Origin: Sulfuricurvum sp.
GTDB lineage: Bacteria; Campylobacterota; Campylobacteria; Campylobacterales; Sulfurimonadaceae
Direction of reading: 5' to 3'
Assembly (NCBI RefSeq): GCF_028681615.1
Contig: NZ_JAQUHV010000007.1
Span: 1-64,000 of the forward strand
DNA: 64,000 nucleotides
Shown here: in pieces, positions 8,204 through 16,977 of the stretch
Layout: each line of letters begins with the position of its first letter
Numbering within the stretch: the stretch's first letter is position 1
The notes under the pieces: model-generated
What the model saw: only the letters and a program-made list of their open reading frames with translations
Databases searched by the model: none
What the model was told of the DNA's origin: nothing
Position numbers and translations under genes: made by a program

Positions 8204-8777
8204 GGCGTTTCTCCAAAAGATTTTTTTCAAGTCGATTCATACTGCTAACGATTCCCCAAACCGCTAAAGCGATCAGAGGAATGGCAAAAAACCAGTGTCC
8301 TTTTATCCATTTGAGGATATTTAGAATAGCATCACCGTAGTAATAGGCAGGGATGATCGTGATACTTGCCCAAAATATAGCACTAATAAAGTTAATAAAA
8401 GCAAACTGCCGGCTGGAATATTGGGTCAGGCCGATCGCCATAGGGATGACGGTACGCATTCCGTACATATAACGTTGGACAAAGATGACCGGCCAGCCGT
8501 ATTTTTTGAGTAATAGGTGGGCAATGGCAAATTTGCGGCGCTGTGAACGGAGTTTGTTGTGGATGTAGCGTTTGTTAAATCGACCGATATAGAAATAAAT
8601 CTGATCTCCGATAAATCCGCCGAATCCGCCGACTGCAATCGAGACAGGCAGAGACATGTCCCCCATATGGGAAAAGATACCGGCCATAATAAGACCCATT
8701 TCCCCTTCTAAGATACTCCAAAAAAAGAGGACGATGTAGCCGTATTCTCTAAGCCACCCAATTAACAGATCTTCCAC
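8184..8777 (-). CDS. DedA-family membrane protein
   Basis: A 197-residue inner-membrane protein with several hydrophobic segments. It has the DedA/SNARE-associated pattern: an acidic residue in the first helix (SILEGEMGLIMAG), GGFGGFIGDQIYFYIGRF near 50-70, and FVQRYMYGMRTVIPMAIGL near 100-118, matching the family F-x-R-x-x-P-x-x-R motif. DedA proteins act in proton-dependent lipid (undecaprenyl phosphate or phospholipid) flipping. It lies 8 bases after trpB and overlaps pepA, inside the housekeeping operon. Confidence 0.85.
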   Translation of the reverse strand: MEDLLIGWLREYGYIVLFFWSILEGEMGLIMAGIFSHMGDMSLPVSIAVGGFGGFIGDQIYFYIGRFNKRYIHNKLRSQRRKFAIAHLLLKKYGWPVIFVQRYMYGMRTVIPMAIGLTQYSSRQFAFINFISAIFWASITIIPAYYYGDAILNILKWIKGHWFFAIPLIALAVWGIVSSMNRLEKNLLEKRRERQTV

Positions 8778-8785
8778 GGATAGCC

Positions 8786-9985
8786 TTAATTATCGAAATT
8801 TAAAATTTGTTTTGCCTGCATCATATCTTTGTCACCTCGACCTGAGAGGTTGACAATGATGAGTTTGTCTTTGATATCACCCATTTTTTTCAGGTATGCA
8901 ACGGCATGAGCCGTTTCAAATGCCGGGATGATTCCCTCGGCCCGACTAAGCCATACAAAGGCATCGAGCGCTTCTTGGTCGGTGATGTTGTCATAAGTGA
9001 CATTATCATTGTCTTTGTGGAACGCATGTTCCGGCCCGATACCCGGATAATCGAGTCCGGCAGAAATGGAGTGGGCTTCAAGAATCTGACCGTCTTCGTC
9101 TTGGAGAAGGTAACTCATTTGTCCGTGCAATACACCGGGACGCCCTTTGAGAAGAGAACAGCCGTGTTTGTCGGTATCGACTCCCAATCCTCCCGCTTCG
9201 ATCCCGATACAGCGAACCTCTTTGTCTTCGAGGAAATGTTGGAACGTCCCAATGGCATTGGAGCCTCCGCCGATACAGGCGATGACGTAATCGGGAAGAC
9301 GTTTCTCTTTTTCAAGGATCTGGGCGCGTGCTTCGCATCCGATGATTGCCTGAAAGTCACGTACCATCATCGGATACGGGTGTGGGCCGGCAACGGTACC
9401 GATAATGTAGAATGTATCGCGCGCATGGGTGACCCAGTGGCGGATCGCATCGTTCATGGCATCTTTGAGTGTTTTACTTCCGCTTTCAACGGCGTGGACT
9501 TTCGCTCCGAGGAGTTTCATCCGAAAGACATTGAGTTCTTGTCGGGCTACGTCTTTCGCTCCCATGAAAATTTCACATTCCAATCCGAGCAAGGCAGCAA
9601 TGGTCGCAGTAGCGACACCGTGTTGTCCGGCACCCGTTTCAGCTATGACTTTCTTTTTGCCTAAACGTTTAGCCATAAGCCCTTGTGCAATAACGTTGTT
9701 GACTTTGTGCGCACCGGTATGGTTTAGATCTTCACGTTTGAGATAGATTTTAGCACCGAGTTCCTCTGAAAGGTTGGTCGCGTAGTACAAGGGGCTCGGA
9801 CGGCCGACGTAATCGGTGAGATATCCGTCTACCTCGCTCCAAAATGTTTCGTCAAAACGGATCTCTTTGTAAGCCTCTTCGAGCTCCAACAGAGCCGGCA
9901 TCAATGTTTCCGGAACATAGCGTCCGCCGAAAATTCCGAAATGCCCGTCAACAGGGTCGAATTTAGAGGGTTTAGGGATGTACAT
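8786..9985 (-). CDS. trpB: tryptophan synthase beta subunit
   Basis: A 399-residue PLP enzyme joining indole and serine to make tryptophan. The PLP lysine is Lys94 in [10 protein letters not shown], and the phosphate-binding glycine loop is GGGSNA near 230. Length and N-terminus ([21 protein letters not shown]) match the classical TrpB1 type that works with TrpA. No trpA is adjacent; the gene lies between apt and the DedA gene, so trp genes are dispersed. The start codon shares its A with the apt stop (TAATG), indicating tight coupling. Confidence 0.95.
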   Translation of the reverse strand: MYIPKPSKFDPVDGHFGIFGGRYVPETLMPALLELEEAYKEIRFDETFWSEVDGYLTDYVGRPSPLYYATNLSEELGAKIYLKREDLNHTGAHKVNNVIAQGLMAKRLGKKKVIAETGAGQHGVATATIAALLGLECEIFMGAKDVARQELNVFRMKLLGAKVHAVESGSKTLKDAMNDAIRHWVTHARDTFYIIGTVAGPHPYPMMVRDFQAIIGCEARAQILEKEKRLPDYVIACIGGGSNAIGTFQHFLEDKEVRCIGIEAGGLGVDTDKHGCSLLKGRPGVLHGQMSYLLQDEDGQILEAHSISAGLDYPGIGPEHAFHKDNDNVTYDNITDQEALDAFVWLSRAEGIIPAFETAHAVAYLKKMGDIKDKLIIVNLSGRGDKDMMQAKQILNFDN

Positions 9986-10533
9986 TAATCAACTCCAATA
10001 ACAGTATAGACTTCAACTAGATCACGCAGTTTGGATTGTCCGCTCAAGAAATCGAGTCCCATGACAAAACACGCTTCGATACACTCCGCACCTACTTTGT
10101 TGATAAGGTTGGCTGCGGCATACGCTGTTCCGCCGGTAGCAATCAAATCATCGATGAGGAGGACACGCGGTTTTTCAACTCCTGAAAAGGCATCGATATG
10201 GATTTCGACTTCATCCACACCGTATTCGAGAGCGTATTTTTCTGAAACAGTCGTGTAGGGAAGTTTCCCTTTTTTTCGAATAGGGACAAAGCCGACACCC
10301 AACATCTGTGCCAAAGCCGCACCGAAGATAAAACCGCGTGCATCGATTCCGGCAACGTGGGTGAGGTCATAGGACGCATAACGGTCGTGCAGATGCTGCA
10401 TTAAAACACCGAATGCTTTACCGTCTGAGAGGAGGGTTGTGATGTCTTTAAAAATAATGCCCGGTTTTGGAAAATCGGGAATATCGCGAATTGCGTTGAT
10501 CAAAATAGCTTTGTCACTGATGCTGAGACTCAT
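9985..10533 (-). CDS. apt: adenine phosphoribosyltransferase
   Basis: A 182-residue type I phosphoribosyltransferase that salvages adenine to AMP with PRPP. The PRPP-binding motif is [14 protein letters not shown] near residue 125, the typical N-terminus is [18 protein letters not shown], and [13 protein letters not shown] near 64 follows the family. It is joined to trpB by a TAATG overlap. Upstream (10534-10585) lies a short region containing a hairpin remnant of the dispersed repeat. Confidence 0.95.
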   Translation of the reverse strand: MSLSISDKAILINAIRDIPDFPKPGIIFKDITTLLSDGKAFGVLMQHLHDRYASYDLTHVAGIDARGFIFGAALAQMLGVGFVPIRKKGKLPYTTVSEKYALEYGVDEVEIHIDAFSGVEKPRVLLIDDLIATGGTAYAAANLINKVGAECIEACFVMGLDFLSGQSKLRDLVEVYTVIGVD

Positions 10534-10559
10534 GGGCCATTCCTTGTTCTAAAATTTTC

Positions 10560-10575
10560 TGCCTCGAATGAGACA
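10560..10575 (+). repeat. degenerate hairpin-only copy (D) of the dispersed structured repeat
   Basis: TGCCTC (10560-10565), loop GAAT, then GAGACA (10570-10575) gives a stem with one C/A mismatch. It is preceded by TTC, matching the TTCTGCCTCG start of copy A at 18785. The downstream AAGCTTTAG core is missing. It lies between the coiled-coil gene and apt. On its own it would be weak; it is listed because its opening bases match the better copies. Confidence 0.35.
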
Positions 10576-10585
10576 AATGTTTATA

Positions 10586-10918
10586 TTAAATGAGTGCGTC
10601 AATACGCCCTTCGAGCTCTTTGATTTTACTTTGGAGTCGGTCGGTTTCGGAACGGTGTTTAGAGTTGCGCTGTTTAAGCGATTTAAGCTCATTACGCAGA
10701 TTATTGAGTTCTTCACTCAGAATATCAACATTACCAAGTGCTCTTTGGAGCTGAATTTGATATTTCCGGATCAATACTTCAGCCTCTTTGAGGGTCAATT
10801 TCATCATTTCACTGGTACGCTGTTCTTTAACGGTAATGCTCCGAAAATAGAACATTTTGACTAAAAAGAAAAGAGCCCCTAATGTGACAACCGTGAGCAA
10901 TGACCACTCTAAAAACAT
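10586..10918 (-). CDS. small membrane-anchored coiled-coil protein
   Basis: A 110-residue protein with one N-terminal transmembrane segment (LLTVVTLGALFFLVKMFYF, residues 7-25) followed by a long charged coiled coil with heptad-like leucines (DILSEELNNLRNELKSLKQ and LQSKIKELEGRIDALI). It has no cysteine or catalytic motif. Topology suggests the coil faces the cytoplasm. It lies 3 bases after rpiB and 52 bases before apt, so it is read in the housekeeping operon. I do not recognise a characterised family; a scaffold or division-associated role is possible but unproven. Confidence 0.7.
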   Translation of the reverse strand: MFLEWSLLTVVTLGALFFLVKMFYFRSITVKEQRTSEMMKLTLKEAEVLIRKYQIQLQRALGNVDILSEELNNLRNELKSLKQRNSKHRSETDRLQSKIKELEGRIDALI

Positions 10919-10921
10919 GCG

Positions 10922-11359
10922 TTATCCTTGTATAGCTTCGATTTTATCCACTCGGCCGCAGTGACGGCCTCCTTCAAATTTCCCGGCAATCCATGCATCA
11001 AGGATGGATTCGGCAACACCTTGCCCTACAATCCGTTCACCATAGCACAGTACATTAGCATCGTTGTGCCCTCGTGCAACAGTTGCGGTATAGGCATCAT
11101 GACACAGTGCTGCACGGATACCGTGGAAGCGATTAGCTGCCATGCTCATCCCGATTCCTGAACCGCAGATCAAAATCCCTTGCGCAGTTGGATCGGCAAG
11201 GACGCTTTCACATACTTTTACCGCGTAATCGGGATAATCGACTCTCTCTTTTGAAAAAGGTCCTAAATCAATGACTTCGTGACCTTTCTGGCGCAGTAGT
11301 TCTACACTAAAATCTTTCAGATCAATTCCGGCATGGTCGGTAGCGATATAAAATTTCAT
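10922..11359 (-). CDS. rpiB: ribose 5-phosphate isomerase B
   Basis: A 145-residue RpiB/LacAB-family sugar isomerase interconverting ribulose 5-phosphate and ribose 5-phosphate in the pentose phosphate pathway. The N-terminus FYIATDHAGIDLKDF and the motif ILICGSGIGMSMAANR near 65-80 (containing the nucleophile-region residues) are diagnostic. The downstream RAALCHDAYTA and ARGHNDANVLCYGERIVG also match. It starts 8 bases after the M50 protease gene, inside the minus-strand operon. Confidence 0.95.
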   Translation of the reverse strand: MKFYIATDHAGIDLKDFSVELLRQKGHEVIDLGPFSKERVDYPDYAVKVCESVLADPTAQGILICGSGIGMSMAANRFHGIRAALCHDAYTATVARGHNDANVLCYGERIVGQGVAESILDAWIAGKFEGGRHCGRVDKIEAIQG

Positions 11360-11367
11360 ACAATTCC

Positions 11368-12045
11368 TTAGTTTAATAATAAATGTAACAGTGCCTCAAT
11401 AGGCCACATAACCAGTGGTATTTTGAGCGGAGTAACCAATATGATGATGATAACAATCATTCCATAAGGTTCGGCTTTGGCGAAAAATTCGGCAACGGCA
11501 CGTATGTTATATTTTAGCGCCAGATAGCTGATGAAATGGGCGCCGTCAAAACTTGGTATCGGGAGGAGATTGAACACTGCCAATATGACGTTAATCAGCA
11601 TCAGTTTCATAACCAACAGATAGAAGAAAAGGTATCCGATTCCATCGGCTTCCGTCGGCTGTGCAAGTGAAAGCAGGACAATTGACATGAGGGTAGCTAA
11701 AAAAAGATTGTATACGATTCCTGCCAGACTCACCTGCATAGCCGCGTTATATCCGCCGTTTCGGATGACGGTCAGAAGATTGACCGGAACAGGCTTCGCC
11801 CACCCGAATAAAAAACCGCTTGAAGCACCTAAAAGTAATGGGATGAAATACGTCATTAAAGGAACAAGGATAGATCCGAAAGGGTCAATATGGATGAGGG
11901 GGTTGATACTGAGACGTCCGCTGTTTTTTGCAGTCGTGTCTCCGTATTTGTAAGCGACCCAGCCGTGCATGATCTCATGGCCGATGATGGCAATGAGCAA
12001 TGCGATAATAGCGGCGGGAATTTCGAGCAGATTAATAGAGTTCAT
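11368..12045 (-). CDS. site-2 protease family (M50) membrane metalloprotease
   Basis: A 225-residue polytopic membrane protein with the zinc motif HEIMH (His23-Glu24...His27) in the first helix and the third-ligand motif LLPIPSFDGAH (Asp167) near the C-terminus, the two hallmarks of intramembrane site-2 proteases. GRLSINPLIHIDPFGSILVP between them matches the minimal S2P subfamily lacking a PDZ domain. Substrates are unknown. Its start overlaps the end of lepB by 14 bases, so it is coupled to signal peptidase. Confidence 0.9.
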   Translation of the reverse strand: MNSINLLEIPAAIIALLIAIIGHEIMHGWVAYKYGDTTAKNSGRLSINPLIHIDPFGSILVPLMTYFIPLLLGASSGFLFGWAKPVPVNLLTVIRNGGYNAAMQVSLAGIVYNLFLATLMSIVLLSLAQPTEADGIGYLFFYLLVMKLMLINVILAVFNLLPIPSFDGAHFISYLALKYNIRAVAEFFAKAEPYGMIVIIIILVTPLKIPLVMWPIEALLHLLLN

Positions 12046-12868
12046 GATCGTTGGCGTCTTCGCGTATCCGCTCTGCTATTGCGCGGCTTAACGGTCCTTT
12101 TTGCTCCAAATCAGCAGGTGTTTTACCGATTCGGTCCCAACGTACTTTATAATCGGCATCAAGACTGAAATAAACAAACCAAGGTGTTCCTTCGATCAAA
12201 CCGTACGGAACGGCTCCCCAGAATCGGCTGTCATTAGAGTGATCACGGTTGTCACCCATCATGAAATATTGTTTGTCGGGTACAATCGTAGGGGGAAAAT
12301 CAAAGATGTAGTCCCCGTTTTGGATAAAGGCGATATTCGGGTCGTCTTTGGTAATACGCTCATCATGATGAATCCCCGGATGTTCTTTGGTATAGGGATC
12401 TTTAACCCACAGTTTCCCGTCTTGTTCGATCAATTCATAATTCGGGAATGCTTTTTTTGCATATCCGTCCCCTTCACGAGGGTGAAGGTAGAGAACTTTG
12501 TCTTTTAAAAAGAGTTCATCGCCTGCGAGCGCGACACAACGTTTGACGTAATGGAGCTGTTGGTTGTTCGGATAGCGAAAAATGACGATATCTCCGCGTT
12601 TAGGTTCATCACCGTTTAAAATATGTCCGTCTGTTCCCGGAATCAGGGGAATTTCCAAAAACGGGAGATGGGGAGTCGATATCCCATAAGCAAATTTTTT
12701 AGCGAAAAGGTGATCGCCGACAAGGAGGGAGTCTTTCATTGATCCGCTGGGAATACGAAACGCCTGTGCAACGAAGAAAATAACGAATAGGACAATAATG
12801 ACCGTTCCTGTCCAGGTATTGGAAAAACGGTAGGCGCGATGAGCGGCATGGAATATTTTTTTCTTCAT
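12032..12868 (-). CDS. lepB: signal peptidase I
   Basis: A 278-residue type I signal peptidase that cleaves Sec/Tat signal peptides at the periplasmic face. One N-terminal membrane segment spans residues 20-36. The catalytic Ser43 is in IPSGSMKDSL and the general-base Lys109 is in HYVKRCVALAGDE. Box D (RGDIVIFRYP) and box E (MGDNRDHSNDSRFWG) are also present. It lies 8 bases after folD and overlaps the M50 protease gene. Confidence 0.95.
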   Translation of the reverse strand: MKKKIFHAAHRAYRFSNTWTGTVIIVLFVIFFVAQAFRIPSGSMKDSLLVGDHLFAKKFAYGISTPHLPFLEIPLIPGTDGHILNGDEPKRGDIVIFRYPNNQQLHYVKRCVALAGDELFLKDKVLYLHPREGDGYAKKAFPNYELIEQDGKLWVKDPYTKEHPGIHHDERITKDDPNIAFIQNGDYIFDFPPTIVPDKQYFMMGDNRDHSNDSRFWGAVPYGLIEGTPWFVYFSLDADYKVRWDRIGKTPADLEQKGPLSRAIAERIREDANDHELY

Positions 12869-12876
12869 AAGGGGGG

Positions 12877-13737
12877 TTATTTACTCTCTTCTTTGGCATG
12901 AATTTGGGCGGCTTTGAGGGTATTGCTGAGCAACATAGCGATTGTCATCGGTCCGACACCGCCCGGAACCGGGGTGATGTAAGATGTTTTAGGGGCAACG
13001 GCATCGTAATCGACATCCCCGACGAGTCGTCCGTCTGGTGCTCGGTTGATACCGATATCGATAATGATGGCATTTTCTCGCACCATGTCCTCTTTGATCA
13101 AGTTGATCACCCCTGCACCGACGAGGATAATGTCGGCGGCAAGAGTGTGTTTTTTGAGATCATCTGTAAAAATATGGCAGATTTCGACGGTAGCATTCGC
13201 GTTGAGTAAAAGTGCGGCCATCGGTTTTCCGACGATGTTCGAAGCACCGATGACACAGCAGTTTTTTCCTTTCGGATCGATATTATATTCGGCCAAAAGC
13301 TCCATAACACCCAGCGGAGTGCACGGAACAAACCCGTCTAACCCCGTAGCAAGACGACCGACGTTATAGGGATGGAATCCATCGACATCTTTCGTAGGGG
13401 CTACGACTTCGAGGATTTTTGTGGTGTCAATATGTGCAGGGAGAGGCAATTGGATCAAAATACCGTCGATATTAGGGTTTAGGTTCATCATTTCGATGGT
13501 TTTTATGATGGCTTCCTGGGAAATATCTTCGGGCATTTCGTGAGTAACTGAGTAAAATCCGGCACGGTCACATGCCTTTTTTTTCATTCCGACATACGCT
13601 TGACTTGCTGGATCGTGTCCGACCAAAACCACTGCTAAACCGGGAACTCTCCCTGTGAGGGATTTGAGTTCTTTGGCTCCTTCGGAGACTTTTCCTTCGA
13701 TTTTTTGTCCGAGCGCTTTACCGTCAAGTATTTGCAT
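12877..13737 (-). CDS. folD: bifunctional methylenetetrahydrofolate dehydrogenase/cyclohydrolase
   Basis: A 286-residue FolD interconverting methylene-, methenyl- and formyl-tetrahydrofolate with NADP. It contains GHDPASQAYVGMKKKACDR (catalytic Tyr and Lys around residues 48-56), DGILIQLPLPAHID, DVDGFHPYNVGRL, the nucleotide-binding GASNIVGKPMA near 165, and the closing TPVPGGVGPMTIAMLL. It appears to be the first gene of the minus-strand series that continues through lepB to pepA. Upstream it faces the cytochrome gene across 68 bases. Confidence 0.96.
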   Translation of the reverse strand: MQILDGKALGQKIEGKVSEGAKELKSLTGRVPGLAVVLVGHDPASQAYVGMKKKACDRAGFYSVTHEMPEDISQEAIIKTIEMMNLNPNIDGILIQLPLPAHIDTTKILEVVAPTKDVDGFHPYNVGRLATGLDGFVPCTPLGVMELLAEYNIDPKGKNCCVIGASNIVGKPMAALLLNANATVEICHIFTDDLKKHTLAADIILVGAGVINLIKEDMVRENAIIIDIGINRAPDGRLVGDVDYDAVAPKTSYITPVPGGVGPMTIAMLLSNTLKAAQIHAKEESK

Positions 13738-13805
13738 TTAATCACCGTCAAATTGTTTTTGGGTATGATACCGAGTAAAGACTAATAATTGGTTAAAGGG
13801 ATCAA

Positions 13806-14168
13806 GTGCGCGGGGTTTTTGTTCTGTTTTTAGCCTTCATGATATCGCATGCCGATTCGTTTATTACGAAAGAGGAATATGCGAGCGGGTTGTACCATAA
13901 TCCCCGTGGAGTGGGATGTCATTTATGTCATGGCGAAGCGGGAGAAGGGAAACTGATCGCCCGCTATAAGGAGGAGGGAGAGGTGAAAGTTTTTGCGGGT
14001 AAACCGATCAATAAACTTTCATTCAAAGAGTTTGACGAAAAAGTTAACAGTCGGATTGTAGGGATGCCTCGCTACTATTTGACCGACAGCGAGATACAAA
14101 TTCTCTATTATTATCTTCATCGTGAGGAATTTCAACGTGCTGCTCAAAAACATCCAAAAACTCACTGA
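13806..14168 (+). CDS. small secreted monohaem c-type cytochrome
   Basis: A 120-residue protein with an N-terminal signal peptide (residues 1-16, ending near SHA) and one haem-binding motif CHLCH at residues 38-42. A possible axial methionine lies in RIVGMPRYYL near 95. It is expected to be a periplasmic electron carrier. The start is a GTG; AAAGG lies about 8 bases upstream. The final 47 bases overlap the longest frame of the next gene. The cytochrome class is clear but the partner is not. Its coupling to a CitE-like gene is unusual. Confidence 0.8.
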   Translation: MRGVFVLFLAFMISHADSFITKEEYASGLYHNPRGVGCHLCHGEAGEGKLIARYKEEGEVKVFAGKPINKLSFKEFDEKVNSRIVGMPRYYLTDSEIQILYYYLHREEFQRAAQKHPKTH

Positions 14169-15069
14169 TCTCTTAGAATCCGGCAATTTGCAAGGACTAA
14201 AGGAACTGGTCGTTCCTCAATTTCGGCAGATAAACCGCTCGCAGTCATTTCGCTCTGCAATGATGCTCTCCACTCATAACCTCAAACATCTCTCCAAAAT
14301 CCCCTCGCTCAGCAGCGAATGTTTAATGCTCAATCTCGAAGACGGAGTAAGTCCTGAGCAAAAGCCGTATGCGTTGGTTTTGTGCGCGATGGTTTTAGCC
14401 TCTAATCCGGTATCCGAAAAAAAACTGGTAGTGCGGGTCAATCCGCTCGATGAGGGGGGAGTCGAAGAGATTCTATATCTCAATCCCTTTATGCCTGATG
14501 CGATCCGTGTACCAAAAATCCGTTCGCTAGAGGATGTACATCGCATCCTTACTTTAGTGGATGACGGGATTGAAATTCATCTCTCTATCGAAACAAAAGA
14601 GGCGTGGCTGGCCCTCTCGAAACTATCCTTTGATCCGAGAATCAAGGCATTCTATTTGGGAATACTTGATCTATTTGCCGATCTAGGGTTTTCGCAAACA
14701 CTTTTGCTCCCTGAAAATCCGACGGTCCAATATCTCCTCTCCCATTTTTTAATCACGACGCGCGCATGCGGTGTGAAAGCGGTCTCGTTTGTCTATCAGG
14801 ATTATAAAAATAGTGAAGGGCTGCGTAACTGGCTGGAATTGGAAAAAATGATGGGATTTGATGCCAAAGGGTGTATCGCACCGGCTCAAGTAGAACTGAT
14901 ACATGAAGTCTTTGGGTATAGCGAACACGAGATTGCCCGTTGTCATGAGATCGTAATGTTATTTGAAGAACACGCTGCACGCGGTATTACCGGATTTACG
15001 GATGTGCAGTACGGATTTATCGATGAACCGATTTATAAGGGTGCGTTGGCAGTTTTGGCATCACGATAG
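14137..15069 (+). CDS. CitE-like HpcH/HpaI aldolase/lyase
   Basis: A TIM-barrel protein of about 310 residues of the citrate lyase beta/HpcH-HpaI family, which cleaves or condenses acyl-CoA 3-hydroxy acids with Mg. Family features are CLMLNLEDGVSPEQK (Mg-binding acidic residue), VVRVNPLDEGG, DAIRVPKIRS, HLSIETKEA, and FYLGILDLFADLG. The opening RSxLxxPG motif is degenerate (RSAMMLSTHN), and the ~45-residue N-terminal extension is not typical. The start is uncertain: GTG at 14137 has GAGG 8 bases upstream and is preferred over an in-frame GTG at 14122. It overlaps the cytochrome gene. Substrate is unknown; no citD/citF are adjacent, so classical citrate lyase is unlikely. Confidence 0.75.
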   Translation: MLLKNIQKLTDLLESGNLQGLKELVVPQFRQINRSQSFRSAMMLSTHNLKHLSKIPSLSSECLMLNLEDGVSPEQKPYALVLCAMVLASNPVSEKKLVVRVNPLDEGGVEEILYLNPFMPDAIRVPKIRSLEDVHRILTLVDDGIEIHLSIETKEAWLALSKLSFDPRIKAFYLGILDLFADLGFSQTLLLPENPTVQYLLSHFLITTRACGVKAVSFVYQDYKNSEGLRNWLELEKMMGFDAKGCIAPAQVELIHEVFGYSEHEIARCHEIVMLFEEHAARGITGFTDVQYGFIDEPIYKGALAVLASR

Positions 15070-15070
15070 T

Positions 15071-15769
15071 TTATTTCGTGAGTATCCATACCCGTATGCG
15101 AATCAATGTCGTCTGTTTCGGTCGCGGATATTGTGTGTGTGCCAATTCGATCGTCTCCAGCGTTAACTCATCCAATAACGATCCTTCTCTCTCTTTGGAG
15201 AGTGTCAAATCTGATATGGAACCGTCAGGATGGAGATAAAATTCGACGATATTGTTCTCTTTTGTATCGATTTCTTCATCGGATTTACTCTGCAACAATC
15301 GATTTCCAACTATATCATTGATTCGACGGATTTTTTGGAGATTATCGAGCAGGTAATGCTGTTCAGGTGCCGATAACTCAAAAAAATCATTTCCGTAATG
15401 GTGGAGAATTGACTTTGGCAACAGATTAATATCATTTCGGGTTAATTTGCGATTGTCATTGTCGGGCGGCACCGTTACTGAGGTATTGGCTTCGTCCTTT
15501 TTTTCAGAAAATAAAAAAGATTTAGTTTGTTTGTCGGGTATAGGCACCACCTGCGGTTTTCGAGGATGTAACAATGTGGTGATCGCCGGTTGTGAAAGAT
15601 GTGGGTGAGACAATGTAAGAGCCATCCGTTTTTCATAGATCGGATGTATAGGTTTACTCGGCGGAGTCTGCCGAAATGCAAAGAAAAACACTATGAGCAA
15701 AAGGATATGAATGGCTATAGCAAGAATAAAAGAAGGGAATAAAAAAGGTTTAGACGATTTCATACTCAA
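15071..15769 (-). CDS. TonB-family protein (second of tandem pair)
   Basis: A 232-residue protein with an N-terminal membrane anchor (residues 10-32), a central linker with prolines, and a C-terminal TonB-like domain (HPDGSISDLTLSKEREGSLL ... TQYPRPKQTTLIRIRVWI). TonB couples the proton-motive force to outer-membrane receptors. The C-terminal region is clearly paralogous to the upstream gene at 15803, differing mainly in linker length. No exbB, exbD or receptor gene is adjacent. It lies 33 bases downstream of its paralogue and convergent with the CitE-like gene, with one base between them. Confidence 0.78.
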   Translation of the reverse strand: MSMKSSKPFLFPSFILAIAIHILLLIVFFFAFRQTPPSKPIHPIYEKRMALTLSHPHLSQPAITTLLHPRKPQVVPIPDKQTKSFLFSEKKDEANTSVTVPPDNDNRKLTRNDINLLPKSILHHYGNDFFELSAPEQHYLLDNLQKIRRINDIVGNRLLQSKSDEEIDTKENNIVEFYLHPDGSISDLTLSKEREGSLLDELTLETIELAHTQYPRPKQTTLIRIRVWILTK

Positions 15770-15802
15770 TTATATCGACAAACGAAATAATAGTGGAGAA
15801 TT

Positions 15803-16663
15803 TTAATATCCGAGGTTATACCAAACACGATATCGGATCAGTGTTTTTTGCTGCGGGCGAGGGTATTTAGCGTAAGCTAACTCGATCACCTCTTTGGTTG
15901 TATCGTCCAAAATAGAGAGTTGGCTGTTTTTCAAGAACCGAAGATCGGAGATACTTCCGTCAGGATGGAGGTAAAACTCGATCATATTGGTGTCATTTGT
16001 ACGAATATTGTCAGGAATGCGAGAATGGCCGTAACGATCAAGTACTTCTTGTGTAATACGCCGCATTACCTCTTGATTATCGATAATGTATTTTTGTTCT
16101 CCAGCAGAGAGATCGTTGAACTTGTCTCCATAAAGGCGTTGGATACTGTCCGAAATTTTGGTGGTACTCTGAGTTGGTCTCTCCTGCGCTGAGGGATCAG
16201 GTTTAGAGAGAATATCATAGAGTCCCTGACTTTTCTTGATTGGAGTTCTGTCGATGGTTGCAACAGTTTTTGCAACGTGCTGTTCAAATGCTTTTCTTGG
16301 TTCCGGAGGTACGGGGACCGGTTCGCTGACCGGTTGTTTCACCGGCGGTTTGGGTTGCGCAACAGGTAGAGCTTTTGGCAACGGAGGGATGTTTTTAGGC
16401 GGTTTAATGATTTGTTCACCGCGCGGAATCGGGAGTTTGGTAGGAGGTTTCGGGATATCATTTTTGATGATTGCCTCTTTTTTAATACTCGGTTGATTTT
16501 TAAGCGAGAGTTTGAATCGTTCTTCTTGCGGTGGGGGAGGATTAACCGGCGGGCGAAGTTTCGGTTTGATCTGATTCAATAAAATAAGCAATAAAATAAC
16601 GATAATATGAACCAATAAAGCGATTATTAATGCGTAAAGAGAAAAAGATTGGGTTCGCTTCAT
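15803..16663 (-). CDS. TonB-family energy transducer, proline-rich
   Basis: A 286-residue protein with a membrane anchor (residues 9-30), a long proline/lysine-rich periplasmic spacer (repeated PKPP-type segments around 40-125), and a C-terminal TonB domain (HPDGSISDLRFLKNSQLSIL ... AKYPRPQQKTLIRYRVW). It has the classical three-part TonB layout. It is first in a two-gene unit with its paralogue at 15071. The upstream gap 16664-16746 has a small GCACA/TGTGC hairpin but no recognised operator. Confidence 0.85.
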   Translation of the reverse strand: MKRTQSFSLYALIIALLVHIIVILLLILLNQIKPKLRPPVNPPPPQEERFKLSLKNQPSIKKEAIIKNDIPKPPTKLPIPRGEQIIKPPKNIPPLPKALPVAQPKPPVKQPVSEPVPVPPEPRKAFEQHVAKTVATIDRTPIKKSQGLYDILSKPDPSAQERPTQSTTKISDSIQRLYGDKFNDLSAGEQKYIIDNQEVMRRITQEVLDRYGHSRIPDNIRTNDTNMIEFYLHPDGSISDLRFLKNSQLSILDDTTKEVIELAYAKYPRPQQKTLIRYRVWYNLGY

Positions 16664-16746
16664 GGTCTCAAAAAGTATTTAGATAAGGCACATCTGTGCG
16701 CAATGAGGGGAATTGTACCTTGAAATTACTAATGGAGGATATGGTT

Positions 16747-16977
16747 TTACGAAAAATGGTCGGTATAGTCGCAAGAGGAGTCGATTTCGATCATCTCCTG
16801 TGCGACACGTTTCAAATCTTCCGCATAATCTTTTAATAATGCGGCATCACAACCGCATGAAGCGGCAATGTCACAAATTTCATCGTGAGTGATCTGTGGA
16901 TCGCGCAGACGTTTAAACTGATCTGCGGTGATATCAATATGTACGGTATCCGCCAGTGACCGGAGAGTGAGGATCAT
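16747..16977 (-). CDS. unknown 76-residue protein of the nif-accessory operon
   Basis: A small acidic soluble protein with a CGC motif (AASCGCDAALL near residue 42), otherwise helical. A longer frame extends upstream inside the preceding gene. The ATG at 16977 is preferred because it forms an ATGA overlap with that gene's stop (16974-16976), the coupling used throughout this operon. It is the last of five minus-strand genes beginning with a NifX-family protein. I recognise no family. A metal-cluster-related role is only inferred from context and the cysteines. Confidence 0.65.
   Translation of the reverse strand: MILTLRSLADTVHIDITADQFKRLRDPQITHDEICDIAASCGCDAALLKDYAEDLKRVAQEMIEIDSSCDYTDHFS

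Noticed and set aside
8906-9664. Long antisense open frame (252 codons) opposite trpB
   Set aside because: It lies wholly within the conserved trpB coding sequence, has no recognisable domain, and is a by-product of codon bias on the opposite strand.
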